Below, piece by piece: positions 28,612 to 37,078 of a DNA stretch of 64,000 nucleotides. The notes below the pieces were generated by a model. It was not told the DNA's origin. It worked only from the letters and a program-made list of their open reading frames with translations, and did no database searches. The stretch is from an uncultured Dialister sp. Its GTDB lineage: Bacteria; Bacillota; Negativicutes; Veillonellales; Dialisteraceae. Within the stretch, counting starts at the first letter, position 1. Each line of letters starts with the position of its first letter. Location: the NCBI GenBank assembly GCA_934193095.1, contig CAKPUX010000003.1, positions 7,631 to 71,630 of the forward strand. The letters are read 5' to 3'. Both the position numbers and the translations under genes were made by a program.

Positions 28612-29198
28612 AACTCTACTCCTCTTTCTTTGAGTTCAATGGTAATCCCTGCCACGGACAGATATACCTTGTCAGCACGCTTGGCGATATACTGATTCGC
28701 CAGACCGACAAGATCCCTGTATACCCGGCTCATGGCATTGGCAGGAACGATGCCCATGCCTAACTCATCGGAAACAAAAATGATCTCTTTATCAGTGACT
28801 TTGGAAATCGAATCAAACATACGATCCAGATCCTTCTCCAGGGCTTTCTGGAGCGTCGTCAGATCTTCCACACCCAATGTCTCCACCGTAATCCCCTTCA
28901 TATGATCCATCAGAAGGTTATTCACATACATGGTCAGACAGTCGAAAAGAATGTCATCAGCACCTGCGAGGATCTCATCCATCATCGGCCCTGCCTCATG
29001 CATGACCTCAAAGGTCTTCCAGTCAGCCGGCCGTCTCTCGCGATGAAGCATCACACGATACTTCATCTCATCATCAAAGATCTGGCTTGTGGCGATATAT
29101 CCCTTCCTTTTCCCTGTGGAATGATACATCAGCTTCTCCGCAAATTCGCTTTTCCCGCTGCGTGCGCCGCCCAGAACCAGAAAAATTTGATTCTTCAT
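28608..29198 (-). CDS. cobU: Adenosylcobinamide kinase/guanylyltransferase
   Basis: It phosphorylates adenosylcobinamide and then adds GMP to activate it. The 196-residue product has the P-loop GGARSGKSEFAE, the YIATSQIFDDEM segment and the HRERRPADW histidine loop (guanylylated His), all in standard order. GAGGTGATGAGGAA precedes the ATG. First gene of the cobU-cobQ-cbiB-cobS-pduX operon. Confidence 0.96.
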   Translation of the reverse strand: MKNQIFLVLGGARSGKSEFAEKLMYHSTGKRKGYIATSQIFDDEMKYRVMLHRERRPADWKTFEVMHEAGPMMDEILAGADDILFDCLTMYVNNLLMDHMKGITVETLGVEDLTTLQKALEKDLDRMFDSISKVTDKEIIFVSDELGMGIVPANAMSRVYRDLVGLANQYIAKRADKVYLSVAGITIELKERGVEL

Positions 29199-29246
29199 TT
29201 CCTCATCACCTCATTTTTTCGTCCCTTGACGGGCATTTACCGTTAT

Positions 29247-29276
29247 ATTTTACCATAGTTGAGACTAGATAGCCAA
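29247..29276 (-). promoter_or_regulatory. Probable cobU operon promoter
   Basis: TTGGCT (29276-29271), 18-base spacer and extended -10 TGGTAAAAT (ending 29247), about 50 bp before cobU. Confidence 0.5.
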
Positions 29277-29449
29277 TTACGTGAGCGGGTCTGACGGTAG
29301 AAAAAAGACGAGTCTTCTGCCTCAGCTTTTTCATTTTTTAACGGTTCATCTCTCATGCGATCAATGTTTGACATACCTTAAGTCTATCGCAAAGGGAGAT
29401 CGGATCCGCTGTCTGCCTCTCCTCCCCTGACGGCCGCATCCCCTCCCTC

Positions 29450-29479
29450 TTGCTTTCCTCATTCCTCATGGGGTACAAT
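29450..29479 (+). promoter_or_regulatory. Promoter of the 29527 gene
   Basis: TTGCTT (29450-29455), 18-base spacer, TACAAT (29474-29479), about 47 bp before the start codon. Confidence 0.6.
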
Positions 29480-29526
29480 GAGAACCGATACAGAATGTTT
29501 CAAGAAAACACACCAGGAGGTCAATC

Positions 29527-29874
29527 ATGGAAGATTTAGAAAAGCAGGATCCTTATCGCATCGAAATGATGCGTACCCTTTGGGAAAACAACTTCAGAGG
29601 CACGATTTTTGATTACAGAGACTCGTATGTAGCAACAGTACGTCTGATCTTCAGCATTCCGCTCGATCGTGAAGAGGTCCCGGAAAATGCACCGGTCGTC
29701 GATCCGATGATTTTCGTTCTTGTCGAAGATACGGTACTGAAGCCGATCGAAGTCGTTGCATTCGAAGAAGCGATGACTCCGATCCTTGCCAAAAAGCTCG
29801 CCAGCAATGTCTTCACTCCGGATCGCATCGTTTATTTCTACCCGAGCCCGGCAGAAGGCGCAGAGACAAAATAA
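29527..29874 (+). CDS. Unrecognised 115-residue soluble protein
   Basis: A strong CAGGAGG site and a clear promoter precede the ATG, so expression is likely. The product is soluble and acidic, with an alternating hydrophobic segment in the middle (VATVRLIFSIPLD, then MIFVLVEDTVLKPIEVVAFEEA) that suggests a small alpha/beta fold. No cysteine, no signal peptide, no known motif. It stands alone before the SRP RNA gene. Confidence 0.8.
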   Translation: MEDLEKQDPYRIEMMRTLWENNFRGTIFDYRDSYVATVRLIFSIPLDREEVPENAPVVDPMIFVLVEDTVLKPIEVVAFEEAMTPILAKKLASNVFTPDRIVYFYPSPAEGAETK

Positions 29875-29921
29875 AAAGAAGTGCCGCGGTGCGGCCCAAT
29901 CAGCGTTTTCTTAAATTCACA

Positions 29922-29950
29922 TTTACAAAATGATCTTCATATAGTATAAT
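29922..29950 (+). promoter_or_regulatory. Strong promoter of the SRP RNA
   Basis: TTTACA (29922-29927), 17-base spacer and perfect TATAAT (29945-29950), ten bases before the RNA's 5' stem. Confidence 0.8.
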
Positions 29951-29959
29951 AGCCCTATC

Positions 29960-30118
29960 GACTTATGCAGTCGTGATTTATGGCAGTCTCCGGGTCCCGT
30001 GCAATGGGATCCCATGAATCTTGTCAGGTCCGAGAGGAAGCAGCAATAAGTGGCTCTTTCCATGTGCCACGGTGCATCCTGGAGGCTGTCATAAATCACG
30101 CTTGCATAAGTCTTTTTT
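29960..30118 (+). ncRNA. ffs: Signal recognition particle RNA
   Basis: The universal domain IV hairpin is present: CAGGTCCGAGAGGAAGCAGC at 30025-30044, with a GAGA tetraloop closing the Ffh-binding helix. The outer arms pair over about 30 bp (GACTTATGCA...TCGTGATTTATG with CATAAATCACG...TGCATAAGTC) and the 3' arm runs into TTTTTT, the terminator. At about 153 nt it is longer than E. coli 4.5S RNA but shorter than the Bacillus form, and I see no Alu domain. It stands just before dnaX, as in Bacillus. Confidence 0.93.
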
Positions 30119-30197
30119 ATTGCACCGACTGCCTCGTTCATCCCGGCATCTTTTCCCTTTTATTTTTTCTCTTTACTATGAGGAGGCATCCGTTCTT

Positions 30198-32126
30198 ATG
30201 GCCTATCTCGCACTTTATAGAAAATGGCGTCCCCGCACTTTCAGTGAAGTGGTCGGGCAGAAGCATATTTCCATCCCGCTCCGGCGTGCCATCGAGCAGG
30301 ATCGGCTGGCGCACGCCTATCTCTTCTCCGGTCCGCGCGGTACGGGCAAGACCAGTATGGCAAAAATTCTCGCAAAAGCCGTGAATTGCGAACATCTCGA
30401 AGAAGGCAATCCCTGCAACAGCTGCGAGATCTGCCGGGAAATCAATGCGGGCGCGAGTCTCGATGTCTATGAGATCGATGCCGCATCGAACAGGGGCATC
30501 GAGGAAATCCGTGCGCTGAAGGAGTCTGTCAGGACGCTTCCCGCCGCCTGCCGCAAGAAAGTGTACATCATCGATGAAGTACACATGCTGACGAAGGAAG
30601 CCTTCAATGCCCTCCTGAAAACATTGGAAGAACCACCAAGCCACGTGCTTTTCATCCTGGCCACCACCGAGCCGGAAAAAATCCCGCTCACCATTCTCTC
30701 CCGCTGCCAACGCTACGAATTTCACCGCATTTCCGTGGAAGACATCAAGCAGCACCTGCTCTATATCGCTAAAGAAAGCGGCATGCCGCTCACAGAAGAT
30801 GCCGCTGACCTCATCGCTGTCCGCGCTGATGGCGGTCTCAGAGATGCACTCTCCCTCCTCGACCAGTGCTCGTCTGCAACCGAAGCTGCGACGCTCGACG
30901 CTGCAGAAGTCTACGACCTTCTCGGATTGACAGGAAAAGACCAGATCATTACATTGTCTCATCATATTTTTAACGGAGAAAGTGGTGAAACACTGACCCT
31001 CTTCTACCGCATTCTGCAAAGCGGCAAAGAGCCGGCAGCCATTCTCCGTGACCTTTTGGAGCATTTCAGAAATCTGATGATCTGCCGCATTGAACCAAAT
31101 GCGCCGGAACTTTCTGCCTATGGAAAAAATATCGGCCTTTTGAGGGATGATGCTGCCAAGATCTCAGAAGCCTATCTGGACAGTCTTTTCGACTATCTCC
31201 ACCAGTCACTGACCGAGACGCGAAGAAGCTCGTCACCTCGCATGAGTGCGGAGATGGGGCTTCTTCATCTCTGCCGTCTAAAGGGCTCTGCTGCCGTAGA
31301 CAGTCTGGCAGAACGGATCAGCGCGCTGGAAAAAGAGATCGATGCCTTGAAAAAAGGAAGCGCCTCCGGGCAGACGCCTACTGCGGCCCCCTCTTTCGAG
31401 CCGCCCACCCCGATCGTGGTGTCTGCGGTGAAGAGCGAGCCGGCATCTATGATACCGCCGCCCCCGCCTTTACCGGAGCCTCAGCCGCTTCCTACTGAAG
31501 AGCCTGCCTTTGCGCCTTCTCCTAAGCCAAAGCCGGCAGGGAGAAAAGAGCCACCGTCTCCCGCGCCGTCTCAACCTGCGGAAACCTTGCCGGTCAAAGC
31601 GGCGCCAAAAGCAGAGAATAACGCCAATGCCACTCTGCTTGACCCTGCGACCTATCCTGCTATTTGGCAGAAGGTGCTCGGTTATTTCCACGACATTTGC
31701 CGCATCGATATGCTGACCTGTTATCAGAAAGGCGTACTCCTCTATCTCACGCCGCAGCGCGCCGTCATTTCTTCTCCGCAGCAGTGGCTGGTATCCGCCG
31801 GAAACAACAAATCGTACCAGAAGATGGCTGCCGAGGCTTTTCAAAAAATCATCGGCTCTTCCGTCGAGCTTCATGTCGTCTTGAAAGGAAGCACGGAAGA
31901 GGCGGATGCCCTCGCACAGCTGTCCGCAGCTAAGCAGGTAAGGGAAGCAGATACGCCTGCATCCCCCGCAAGAGAGGCAGCCCCCGGAAGGAAAGCGGTT
32001 TTGCGAGATGGCTACCAGCTGGTAACGGAAAAGGATATCAAAGCTCCTGATCGGGATGACCCGTCTTTTAAAGAAGCCTTGAAAATCCTGCCTGACTGTG
32101 ATATATATGAAAAGGTTACGGAATAG
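30198..32126 (+). CDS. dnaX: DNA polymerase III subunits gamma/tau
   Basis: The clamp-loader ATPase of the replicative polymerase. The 642-residue product has Walker A GPRGTGKTSMAKILAKA near residue 45, four zinc-binding cysteines (C-NSCEIC region, about 70-80), Walker B IIDEVHML, and SRC in ILSRCQRYEFHRI (arginine finger). A Pro-rich linker (about 400-480) leads to the C-terminal tau region. Start ATG 30198 follows AGGAGG; a longer frame reaching back to 30021 overlaps the SRP RNA and is rejected. First protein gene of dnaX-ybaB-recR-bofA. Confidence 0.96.
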   Translation: MAYLALYRKWRPRTFSEVVGQKHISIPLRRAIEQDRLAHAYLFSGPRGTGKTSMAKILAKAVNCEHLEEGNPCNSCEICREINAGASLDVYEIDAASNRGIEEIRALKESVRTLPAACRKKVYIIDEVHMLTKEAFNALLKTLEEPPSHVLFILATTEPEKIPLTILSRCQRYEFHRISVEDIKQHLLYIAKESGMPLTEDAADLIAVRADGGLRDALSLLDQCSSATEAATLDAAEVYDLLGLTGKDQIITLSHHIFNGESGETLTLFYRILQSGKEPAAILRDLLEHFRNLMICRIEPNAPELSAYGKNIGLLRDDAAKISEAYLDSLFDYLHQSLTETRRSSSPRMSAEMGLLHLCRLKGSAAVDSLAERISALEKEIDALKKGSASGQTPTAAPSFEPPTPIVVSAVKSEPASMIPPPPPLPEPQPLPTEEPAFAPSPKPKPAGRKEPPSPAPSQPAETLPVKAAPKAENNANATLLDPATYPAIWQKVLGYFHDICRIDMLTCYQKGVLLYLTPQRAVISSPQQWLVSAGNNKSYQKMAAEAFQKIIGSSVELHVVLKGSTEEADALAQLSAAKQVREADTPASPAREAAPGRKAVLRDGYQLVTEKDIKAPDRDDPSFKEALKILPDCDIYEKVTE

Positions 32127-32237
32127 TTCTAAGCGGTAAGGGAGCTATCGGCAAACCCGCGCCCCCTGCCATGTTCTTGTCTATTTCAAGAAGCAGTCCA
32201 TATTTTATTCAAAAGATTCCTAAAGGAGGATCTCATT

Positions 32238-32564
32238 ATGTTCGGAAATAAAGCCCAGATGCAGAATATGCTGAAAAAAGCACGTAAAATGCAGGAAGAC
32301 CTGCAGAAAAAGCAGGAAGAGCTGAAGCAACAGACCGTCGACGTCTCCGTCGGCGGCGGTGCTATTGCCCTCACTCTGAATGGAGACAAACAGGTCGTTT
32401 CCCTGAAGATCGCAAAAGATGCGATCGACCCGGAAGATCCGGAAATGCTCGAAGACCTCATCACCACCGCTTTCAACGAAGCCAGCAAGAAGGCAGATGA
32501 AATGGTACAGAAGGGCATGAGCGAAGTGACAGGCGGCCTGGGGCTTCCTGGCGGCATGTTCTAA
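32238..32564 (+). CDS. ybaB: YbaB/EbfC nucleoid-associated protein
   Basis: A small dimeric DNA-binding protein. The 108-residue product has the family's helical start (MLKKARKMQEDLQKKQEEL), the VSVGGGAIALTLNGDKQV strand region and a glycine-rich end. AAAGGAGG precedes the ATG. Its TAA overlaps the recR ATG (TAATG), and it follows dnaX, the usual neighbour pair. Confidence 0.95.
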   Translation: MFGNKAQMQNMLKKARKMQEDLQKKQEELKQQTVDVSVGGGAIALTLNGDKQVVSLKIAKDAIDPEDPEMLEDLITTAFNEASKKADEMVQKGMSEVTGGLGLPGGMF

Positions 32565-33154
32565 TGAATCAGGAGCTTGAGCTGGTCGCTGAGCAATTCA
32601 GAAAACTTCCTGGCATCGGCGTCAAGAGCGCTCGCCGTCTGGCCTACTTCATGATGGAGCGTCCGGAAAGCGAGGTCCGCGATTTTCTTCATGTCATCGA
32701 AGAAGCCAGGAGCAAGATCTGCTATTGCTCGGTGTGTTGCAATCTTTCCACGAGCGATCCCTGCGATATTTGCAGCGATGCGCGCCGTGACCATTCGGTC
32801 ATCCTTGTCGTCGAACAGCCGCAGGATGTCATGGCACTCGAGCAGAGCCATGAGTATCATGGTCTGTATCACGTACTGCATGGCGCACTCTCCCCGCTGG
32901 ATGGTATCGGCCCGGAAGATCTCAAGATCAAAGAGCTTCTGGAACGCTTGAAGGATGAGACGGTGAAGGAAGTCATCCTTGCAACGGACCCCGATACGGA
33001 AGGCGAGGCCACGGCTTTCTATCTCACCCGCCTCATCAAGCCGTCCGGCATCAAAGTCACCCGCATCGGCCGCGGTATCCCTGTCGGCGGCGATATCGGC
33101 TTCGCTGACAGCATGACCCTTGCCGGCGCGGTGGAAAACAGAAAAGAAGTATGA
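32564..33154 (+). CDS. recR: Recombination protein RecR
   Basis: It works with RecF and RecO in RecA loading at gaps. The 196-residue product has the N-terminal helix-hairpin-helix (LPGIGVKSARRLAYFMM), the four-cysteine zinc finger (C-SVCCNLSTSDPCDIC, about 54-70), and the Toprim domain with ATDPDTEGEATAFYL. Length is standard. Confidence 0.97.
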   Translation: MNQELELVAEQFRKLPGIGVKSARRLAYFMMERPESEVRDFLHVIEEARSKICYCSVCCNLSTSDPCDICSDARRDHSVILVVEQPQDVMALEQSHEYHGLYHVLHGALSPLDGIGPEDLKIKELLERLKDETVKEVILATDPDTEGEATAFYLTRLIKPSGIKVTRIGRGIPVGGDIGFADSMTLAGAVENRKEV

Positions 33155-33206
33155 ACACGCAGGCTACTGTTTCTGGCTGCAGCCATAGGTTTACTGGAGA
33201 AAATAT

Positions 33207-33461
33207 ATGCTTGAATCGTTAGGCGGACTTGGCGGGTATGGCATTGCCAGCGTCCTCATGGTCGTCGTGGCATTCCTGCTCTTTGCCAAATTTGTGAAAA
33301 AAATCATCGGAAATATCATCATGGGCGGTGTACTCTTCTGGCTTTTGAATACGCTCGGCATCACCCACATGGTATGGAATACGATGTATGGCATCGTGGT
33401 CGCTATTTTCGGCGTCCCCGGCACGCTCATCCTGGCCATTCTGGATGTGATCGGTCATTGA
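33207..33461 (+). CDS. bofA: BofA-family membrane protein
   Basis: In Bacillus BofA inhibits processing of pro-sigma-K during sporulation. The 84-residue product has two to three hydrophobic segments, a central GGVLFWLLNT segment and the typical end FGVPGTLILAILDVIG. Position after recR is as in Bacillus and Clostridia. A non-sporulating Negativicute may keep it for another role. ACTGGAG precedes the ATG at moderate distance. Confidence 0.85.
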   Translation: MLESLGGLGGYGIASVLMVVVAFLLFAKFVKKIIGNIIMGGVLFWLLNTLGITHMVWNTMYGIVVAIFGVPGTLILAILDVIGH

Positions 33462-33469
33462 GAGCAAGC

Positions 33470-33505
33470 AAAAAGAGGAAATCCATCACGGATTTCCTCT
33501 TTTTT
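33470..33505. terminator. Terminator between bofA and the 33525 gene
   Basis: AAAAAGAGGAAATCC and GGATTTCCTCTTTTTT form a perfect stem usable from both sides. Confidence 0.9.
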
Positions 33506-33524
33506 GTTGTTTAAGGAAAGCCAG

Positions 33525-33698
33525 TTACTCTTTCCCTTTCTCTTTATCGGATACTTTTTTCAGCACGACGGAAGCTCCCTGTTTTTCTGCCTCGAATCGA
33601 TCTTCTTCGGTAAGATGCTCCGAGTCAAGGACGATCTTCACTCCCATGCGATCCAGCATTTCATCGATGGTATGCTGTGTCTTATATAATTCACCCAT
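33525..33698 (-). CDS. Small hydrophilic protein, unknown
   Basis: A 57-residue charged product (GELYKTQHTIDEMLDRMGVK..., Lys/Glu-rich end). ATG 33698 follows AAGAGGTG; a GTG three codons earlier is part of that site. It ends at a shared terminator. No family recognised. Confidence 0.55.
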   Translation of the reverse strand: MGELYKTQHTIDEMLDRMGVKIVLDSEHLTEEDRFEAEKQGASVVLKKVSDKEKGKE

Positions 33699-33793
33699 GT
33701 GATTCACCTCTTCTCATTTCTTATGGGCATATCTTTCATTCATCAAGGGGTCGGCACGCCCCACAAGCTATATCCAATGGTCATGAACACAAA

Positions 33794-34687
33794 TCAGATA
33801 TGATCCTTCCACTCATAGTCCACTCTCTTCCGATAGAGACGCCAGAGGAAGACGGCGATGGTCCAGCCGGTGATGACGGCCATCACCATGGGTTCCGGCG
33901 CTGATGCGCCCTGCAGCTTGGACGAAAGTCCGGCTGCATACAGGCTGACGGAGAAGAAGGTCGAAACATAAAGCGCAATCAAAGCCACTTTTGTGTTACG
34001 CATGCGGGCAAGAGCGAAGGCGGCGATGCTCAAAACGGCCGAAGCGGCAAGGCCGATCCAGAAGAAACCGGAGAGCGGTCCTTCTGCGATGTCCCCTTTC
34101 AGCAGGAATGCCATGCCGAGGAAGAAGACGAGCTGCAGGATGCTCGATACCAGAAAGGCTGCGCGGCAGCGCTCGCCAAGCGGATTCACGATCTTCACCG
34201 CGCCATAAAGAGCAGCGAGCTGGAAAAAAGCCAGGATGAGCCAGAGCGAGATCACGAGTCCCGCCCCGGACATCAGATTTCCCCCTGTCACCATAGAGGT
34301 GCCGGATAGTCCGATCACAAACAGAGAGAGGATCGCATAGAGACACATTCCCTTCATGATCAGCGCACCTGCGAAAACATTTTTAAAGAAAGCCGCCAGG
34401 AGGCGAAGCGCCCCGCCCACGACAGCCACGGAAAGCATCGCCATGACAGAGTCATTCATCGTCTGCCCGGAAGCCGCGGGGACCGCCGATGCCACGAGCG
34501 AGAGGCCAAAGATGAGCCAGGCTTCATTGAGATCGATGCCCGGTTTTAAAAGAGAGAGCACCGCTTTGTTCTCCTCCTGATTTCTTGCGACAAAGGGAGC
34601 AGCGAGTGAAAGCCCCCAGTCCAGCGATTCCAGAAACAGGTACATGCCTAAAAAGACAGCGGGCCAGATGAGTGTGTCGGAATTCAT
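33794..34687 (-). CDS. Orphan CydB-like membrane protein
   Basis: The 297-residue product has about eight to nine membrane spans. Its first 70 residues follow the pattern of cytochrome bd oxidase subunit II: FLESLDWGLSLAAPFVARNQEEN corresponds to the CydB first span and loop, and LLKPGIDLNEAWLI to the CydB segment GPxWDGNEVWLI. The charged end (YRKRVDYEWK) also fits. No CydA gene, which carries the haems, is adjacent. It may be an unusual CydB partner or a repurposed membrane protein. AGGAGGATAAGGAGG precedes the ATG. Confidence 0.75.
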   Translation of the reverse strand: MNSDTLIWPAVFLGMYLFLESLDWGLSLAAPFVARNQEENKAVLSLLKPGIDLNEAWLIFGLSLVASAVPAASGQTMNDSVMAMLSVAVVGGALRLLAAFFKNVFAGALIMKGMCLYAILSLFVIGLSGTSMVTGGNLMSGAGLVISLWLILAFFQLAALYGAVKIVNPLGERCRAAFLVSSILQLVFFLGMAFLLKGDIAEGPLSGFFWIGLAASAVLSIAAFALARMRNTKVALIALYVSTFFSVSLYAAGLSSKLQGASAPEPMVMAVITGWTIAVFLWRLYRKRVDYEWKDHI

Positions 34688-34840
34688 ATAATCCTCCTTA
34701 TCCTCCTTCTATCAAACCATAATAGAAGCACTTTTCTACAAAAGTATATCACAATGAGCGGAAATTCGCGACCATCGCGCCCCTTTTCAGCATTTTGCGA
34801 ATGTTGTAGAATAGAAAAGAACAACAATAAGATCATAGAG

Positions 34841-34890
34841 CGAAATGTGTGAAAACGCGGGACGCGACCCCCGCTGATCCATTTCTTATT
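34841..34890. repeat. Hairpin upstream of ppx
   Basis: GAAATG/CATTTC outside and GCGGG/CCCGC inside form an imperfect hairpin just before the ppx binding site. It may be an RNA leader structure or an intergenic palindrome. Confidence 0.4.
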
Positions 34891-34906
34891 CTTTTAAGGA
34901 GACTCC

Positions 34907-36484
34907 ATGGAACGCATCGCGATCATTGACTTAGGCTCGAACTCTATCCGTTTCATCATCATGCAGATCGGAGAGCACGGCGCTTACAAACTAATTTATC
35001 AGGAAAAGAAATCTATCCGTCTGGCGGAGGGGATGACGCTATCCTCCCGTCTTCTGACAGAGGAAGCACAGCAGCGGGCGCTCCAATGCCTTGCGGTTTA
35101 CTCCCATATCATCGAAGTGCAAAAGATCAAAAAGGTACTCGCTGTCGCGACAGCCGCCGTCAGAAATGCCATCAACGGGGCTTCCTTCCTGAAGCGCGTC
35201 CGCATGTCGACAGGCATCCCCATGACGATCATCAGCGGCAAGGCCGAGGCCGCGCTCGGCTTTTCCGGCGTCAGCCACACCATCGATCAGAAGGATTTCC
35301 TCCTCTTCGATCTGGGTGGGGCCAGCGTAGAAATCTCCCTTGTCAAAGACAAAAAACGCATCCATTCGATCAGCATTCCGATCGGTGCGGTGACGCTGAC
35401 AGAGATGTTCCAGTCCTCCCGCGATGTGAATCAGGATAAAATCGAAACCATCCAACGCTTCATCCAGAATGTCCTTTCCAAAGTCGAGTGGTTCCCCAGT
35501 GAGCCGCTGCCCGTCATCGGCATCGGCGGTACTGTCCGAAATCTCGCCAAGATCCACCAGCGCGCGGTGAATTATCCGCTGCCGAAACTCCATAACTATC
35601 GCTTCCCAGTCGAAGATGTCTTCGAGGAAGTCCGCATGATCACAGGGAAATCCTATGAGGAGCGGCAGAAAATCAATGGGCTCTCTTCTGAGCGCGCCGA
35701 CATCATCATCGCAGGCGCGCTCGTCATTCAGGAAATCCTGCGGAAAGCGAAGGCATCGTATCTCACGATTTCCGGCTGCGGTCTGCGTGAAGGGCTATTC
35801 TTCCACTACTATGATCCCATCTACGACAAAAACGGAGAAAAGCAGCACGACATGCTCCGCTGCTCGGTGCAGAATTATCTCGATACCCTTCCGATCACCT
35901 ATGATTTCCACACCAAGTATGTCACCGCGACCGCACTCGCCATGTTCGATCAGTGGCAGAAGGTCCACAAGCTTGACCCGCGCATGCGTGATATTCTCGC
36001 CGCGGCAGCCCGCCTGCATGACATAGGAAATCTGATCAATTACTACAGCCACGCCCGCCACAGCTGCTACATGACAGCGAATGCGCATATCTTCGGCTGG
36101 ACACACAGCGAACAAGTGATGTGCGCTTTGATCTGCGCTTTTCACCATGGATACTCCGGAAAGTACCTCAAAGCGAATGGGCAGGCACATATCCTGACGG
36201 CCGCACAGATGCGTCAGGTCCGCATCCTCTCCCTCTTCCTTGCCATGGCGGAAGGCCTCGATGAAAGTCAGGAGCACTGCATCACCCGTGTCATCTGTAC
36301 CTCCTACAAGGCTGCGATGGATCTTCGCGTCTATACGGATCGGGAAAATTTCGATGTCCCGGCTCACGCGACAGCCTCCCTTGTCAAAGACTTCGAAAAG
36401 ACATTCCATCTCCCCTTCCGCATCCAGTGGTTCCCCGGCAGCAGCCATAGAAATGAGCTCGTCGAAGCAGCAGGAAAACTGTGA
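34907..36484 (+). CDS. ppx: Exopolyphosphatase / pppGpp phosphohydrolase family, with HD domain
   Basis: It degrades polyphosphate or pppGpp. The 525-residue product has the ASKHA-type N-terminal phosphate loop (IAIIDLGSNSIRFIIMQIG), the second loop LLFDLGGASVEISLV near residue 140, IGIGGTVRNLAKI near 200, and a C-terminal HD-type domain with ARLHDIGNLINYYSHARHS near 365. AAGGAG precedes the ATG. It is alone on this strand; the composite repeat starts at its stop codon. Confidence 0.94.
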   Translation: MERIAIIDLGSNSIRFIIMQIGEHGAYKLIYQEKKSIRLAEGMTLSSRLLTEEAQQRALQCLAVYSHIIEVQKIKKVLAVATAAVRNAINGASFLKRVRMSTGIPMTIISGKAEAALGFSGVSHTIDQKDFLLFDLGGASVEISLVKDKKRIHSISIPIGAVTLTEMFQSSRDVNQDKIETIQRFIQNVLSKVEWFPSEPLPVIGIGGTVRNLAKIHQRAVNYPLPKLHNYRFPVEDVFEEVRMITGKSYEERQKINGLSSERADIIIAGALVIQEILRKAKASYLTISGCGLREGLFFHYYDPIYDKNGEKQHDMLRCSVQNYLDTLPITYDFHTKYVTATALAMFDQWQKVHKLDPRMRDILAAAARLHDIGNLINYYSHARHSCYMTANAHIFGWTHSEQVMCALICAFHHGYSGKYLKANGQAHILTAAQMRQVRILSLFLAMAEGLDESQEHCITRVICTSYKAAMDLRVYTDRENFDVPAHATASLVKDFEKTFHLPFRIQWFPGSSHRNELVEAAGKL

Positions 36485-36487
36485 AAA

Positions 36488-37060
36488 GGGGACTGGTGAC
36501 TAGTAGCTAGGGATTAGGGGTGACTAGTGACTGGTGACTAGTGGCTCGTGACTGGAAGACATCATACTCCCGTATCGTCATTTCGAGCGTAGCGAGAAAT
36601 CTTCCTTGCAAACCGATAAACGATGGATATGACAAAGCAGAAATACCTAGCACCAAGGCGTCGTTTCCGTTTCAATGCCTATGTAATACTGACCGCAATA
36701 CAAGAAAGATCCCTCGGCAACGCTTCCGATGACGATACGGGAAAGAGATATCCCTAAAGTTTGAAAGCAGGCATGAGTAGCCAGGGATTAGGGATTAGGG
36801 ATTAGGGATTAGACGTCTGACATCAGACATCAGGTGTCAGACGTTTGCCATCCGGCCTTCGGGCATCGCCACTATTTATACTCCGCGGCGCATTTCGTCA
36901 TCCTGAGCGGAGTGAAATGTCGGATGTTCGAAAATGTAAAGGCGGAACAGTGAGAACTGAGTCGAAGGATCTGGCGCCGCACCTCCCCCTTTGAACCTAT
37001 AGAACCCGCTAAACCTTCTGAACTTGACAACATACCATGCAAATTTTCCCTTATTTTTTA
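36488..37060. repeat. Composite intergenic repeat, copy 2 (ppx-queF)
   Basis: The whole 594-bp gap is repeat material. It has GACTGGTGACTAGTAGCTAGGG tracts at 36493-36555, the palindrome TCGTCATTTCGAGCGTAGCGAG at 36575-36600, its partner TCCCTCGGCAACGCTTCCGATGACG near 36710, four GGGATTA copies at 36784-36811, a GACGTCTGACA/TGTCAGACGT hairpin at 36811-36843, the GCGGCGC unit near 36880, TCGTCATCCTGAGCGG near 36896, and GAACCTATAGAACCCGC decamers near 36995. No gene is seen. Confidence 0.85.
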
Positions 37061-37078
37061 TAGCAAAGGACTTCACCT

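Larger units (their letters stand above)
29199..29526. other. Divergent promoter gap between cobU and the 29527 gene
   Basis: No gene is seen. The gap separates two divergent transcripts. Minus-strand and plus-strand promoters are listed separately. A cobalamin riboswitch would be expected before cobU but no B12 box was found on the minus strand. Confidence 0.5.

Noticed and set aside
25969..28695. A 908-residue open frame on the plus strand
   Set aside because: It is antisense to cobS, cbiB and cobQ, which all have clear motifs; the frame is an effect of codon usage.
30021..30197. N-terminal extension of dnaX upstream of 30198
   Set aside because: It lies inside the SRP RNA and its terminator, and DnaX homology starts at MAYLALYRKWRP.
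31340..31352. dnaX slippery sequence for programmed gamma production
   Set aside because: Six As followed by G are present in the Leu-Lys-Lys-Gly codons, but not in the A-AAA-AAG phase, and no close stop in the shifted frame or stimulatory hairpin was seen.
36990..37078. preQ1 riboswitch before queF
   Set aside because: The upstream bases are mosaic repeat; no preQ1 stem-loop or A-rich tail was recognised.
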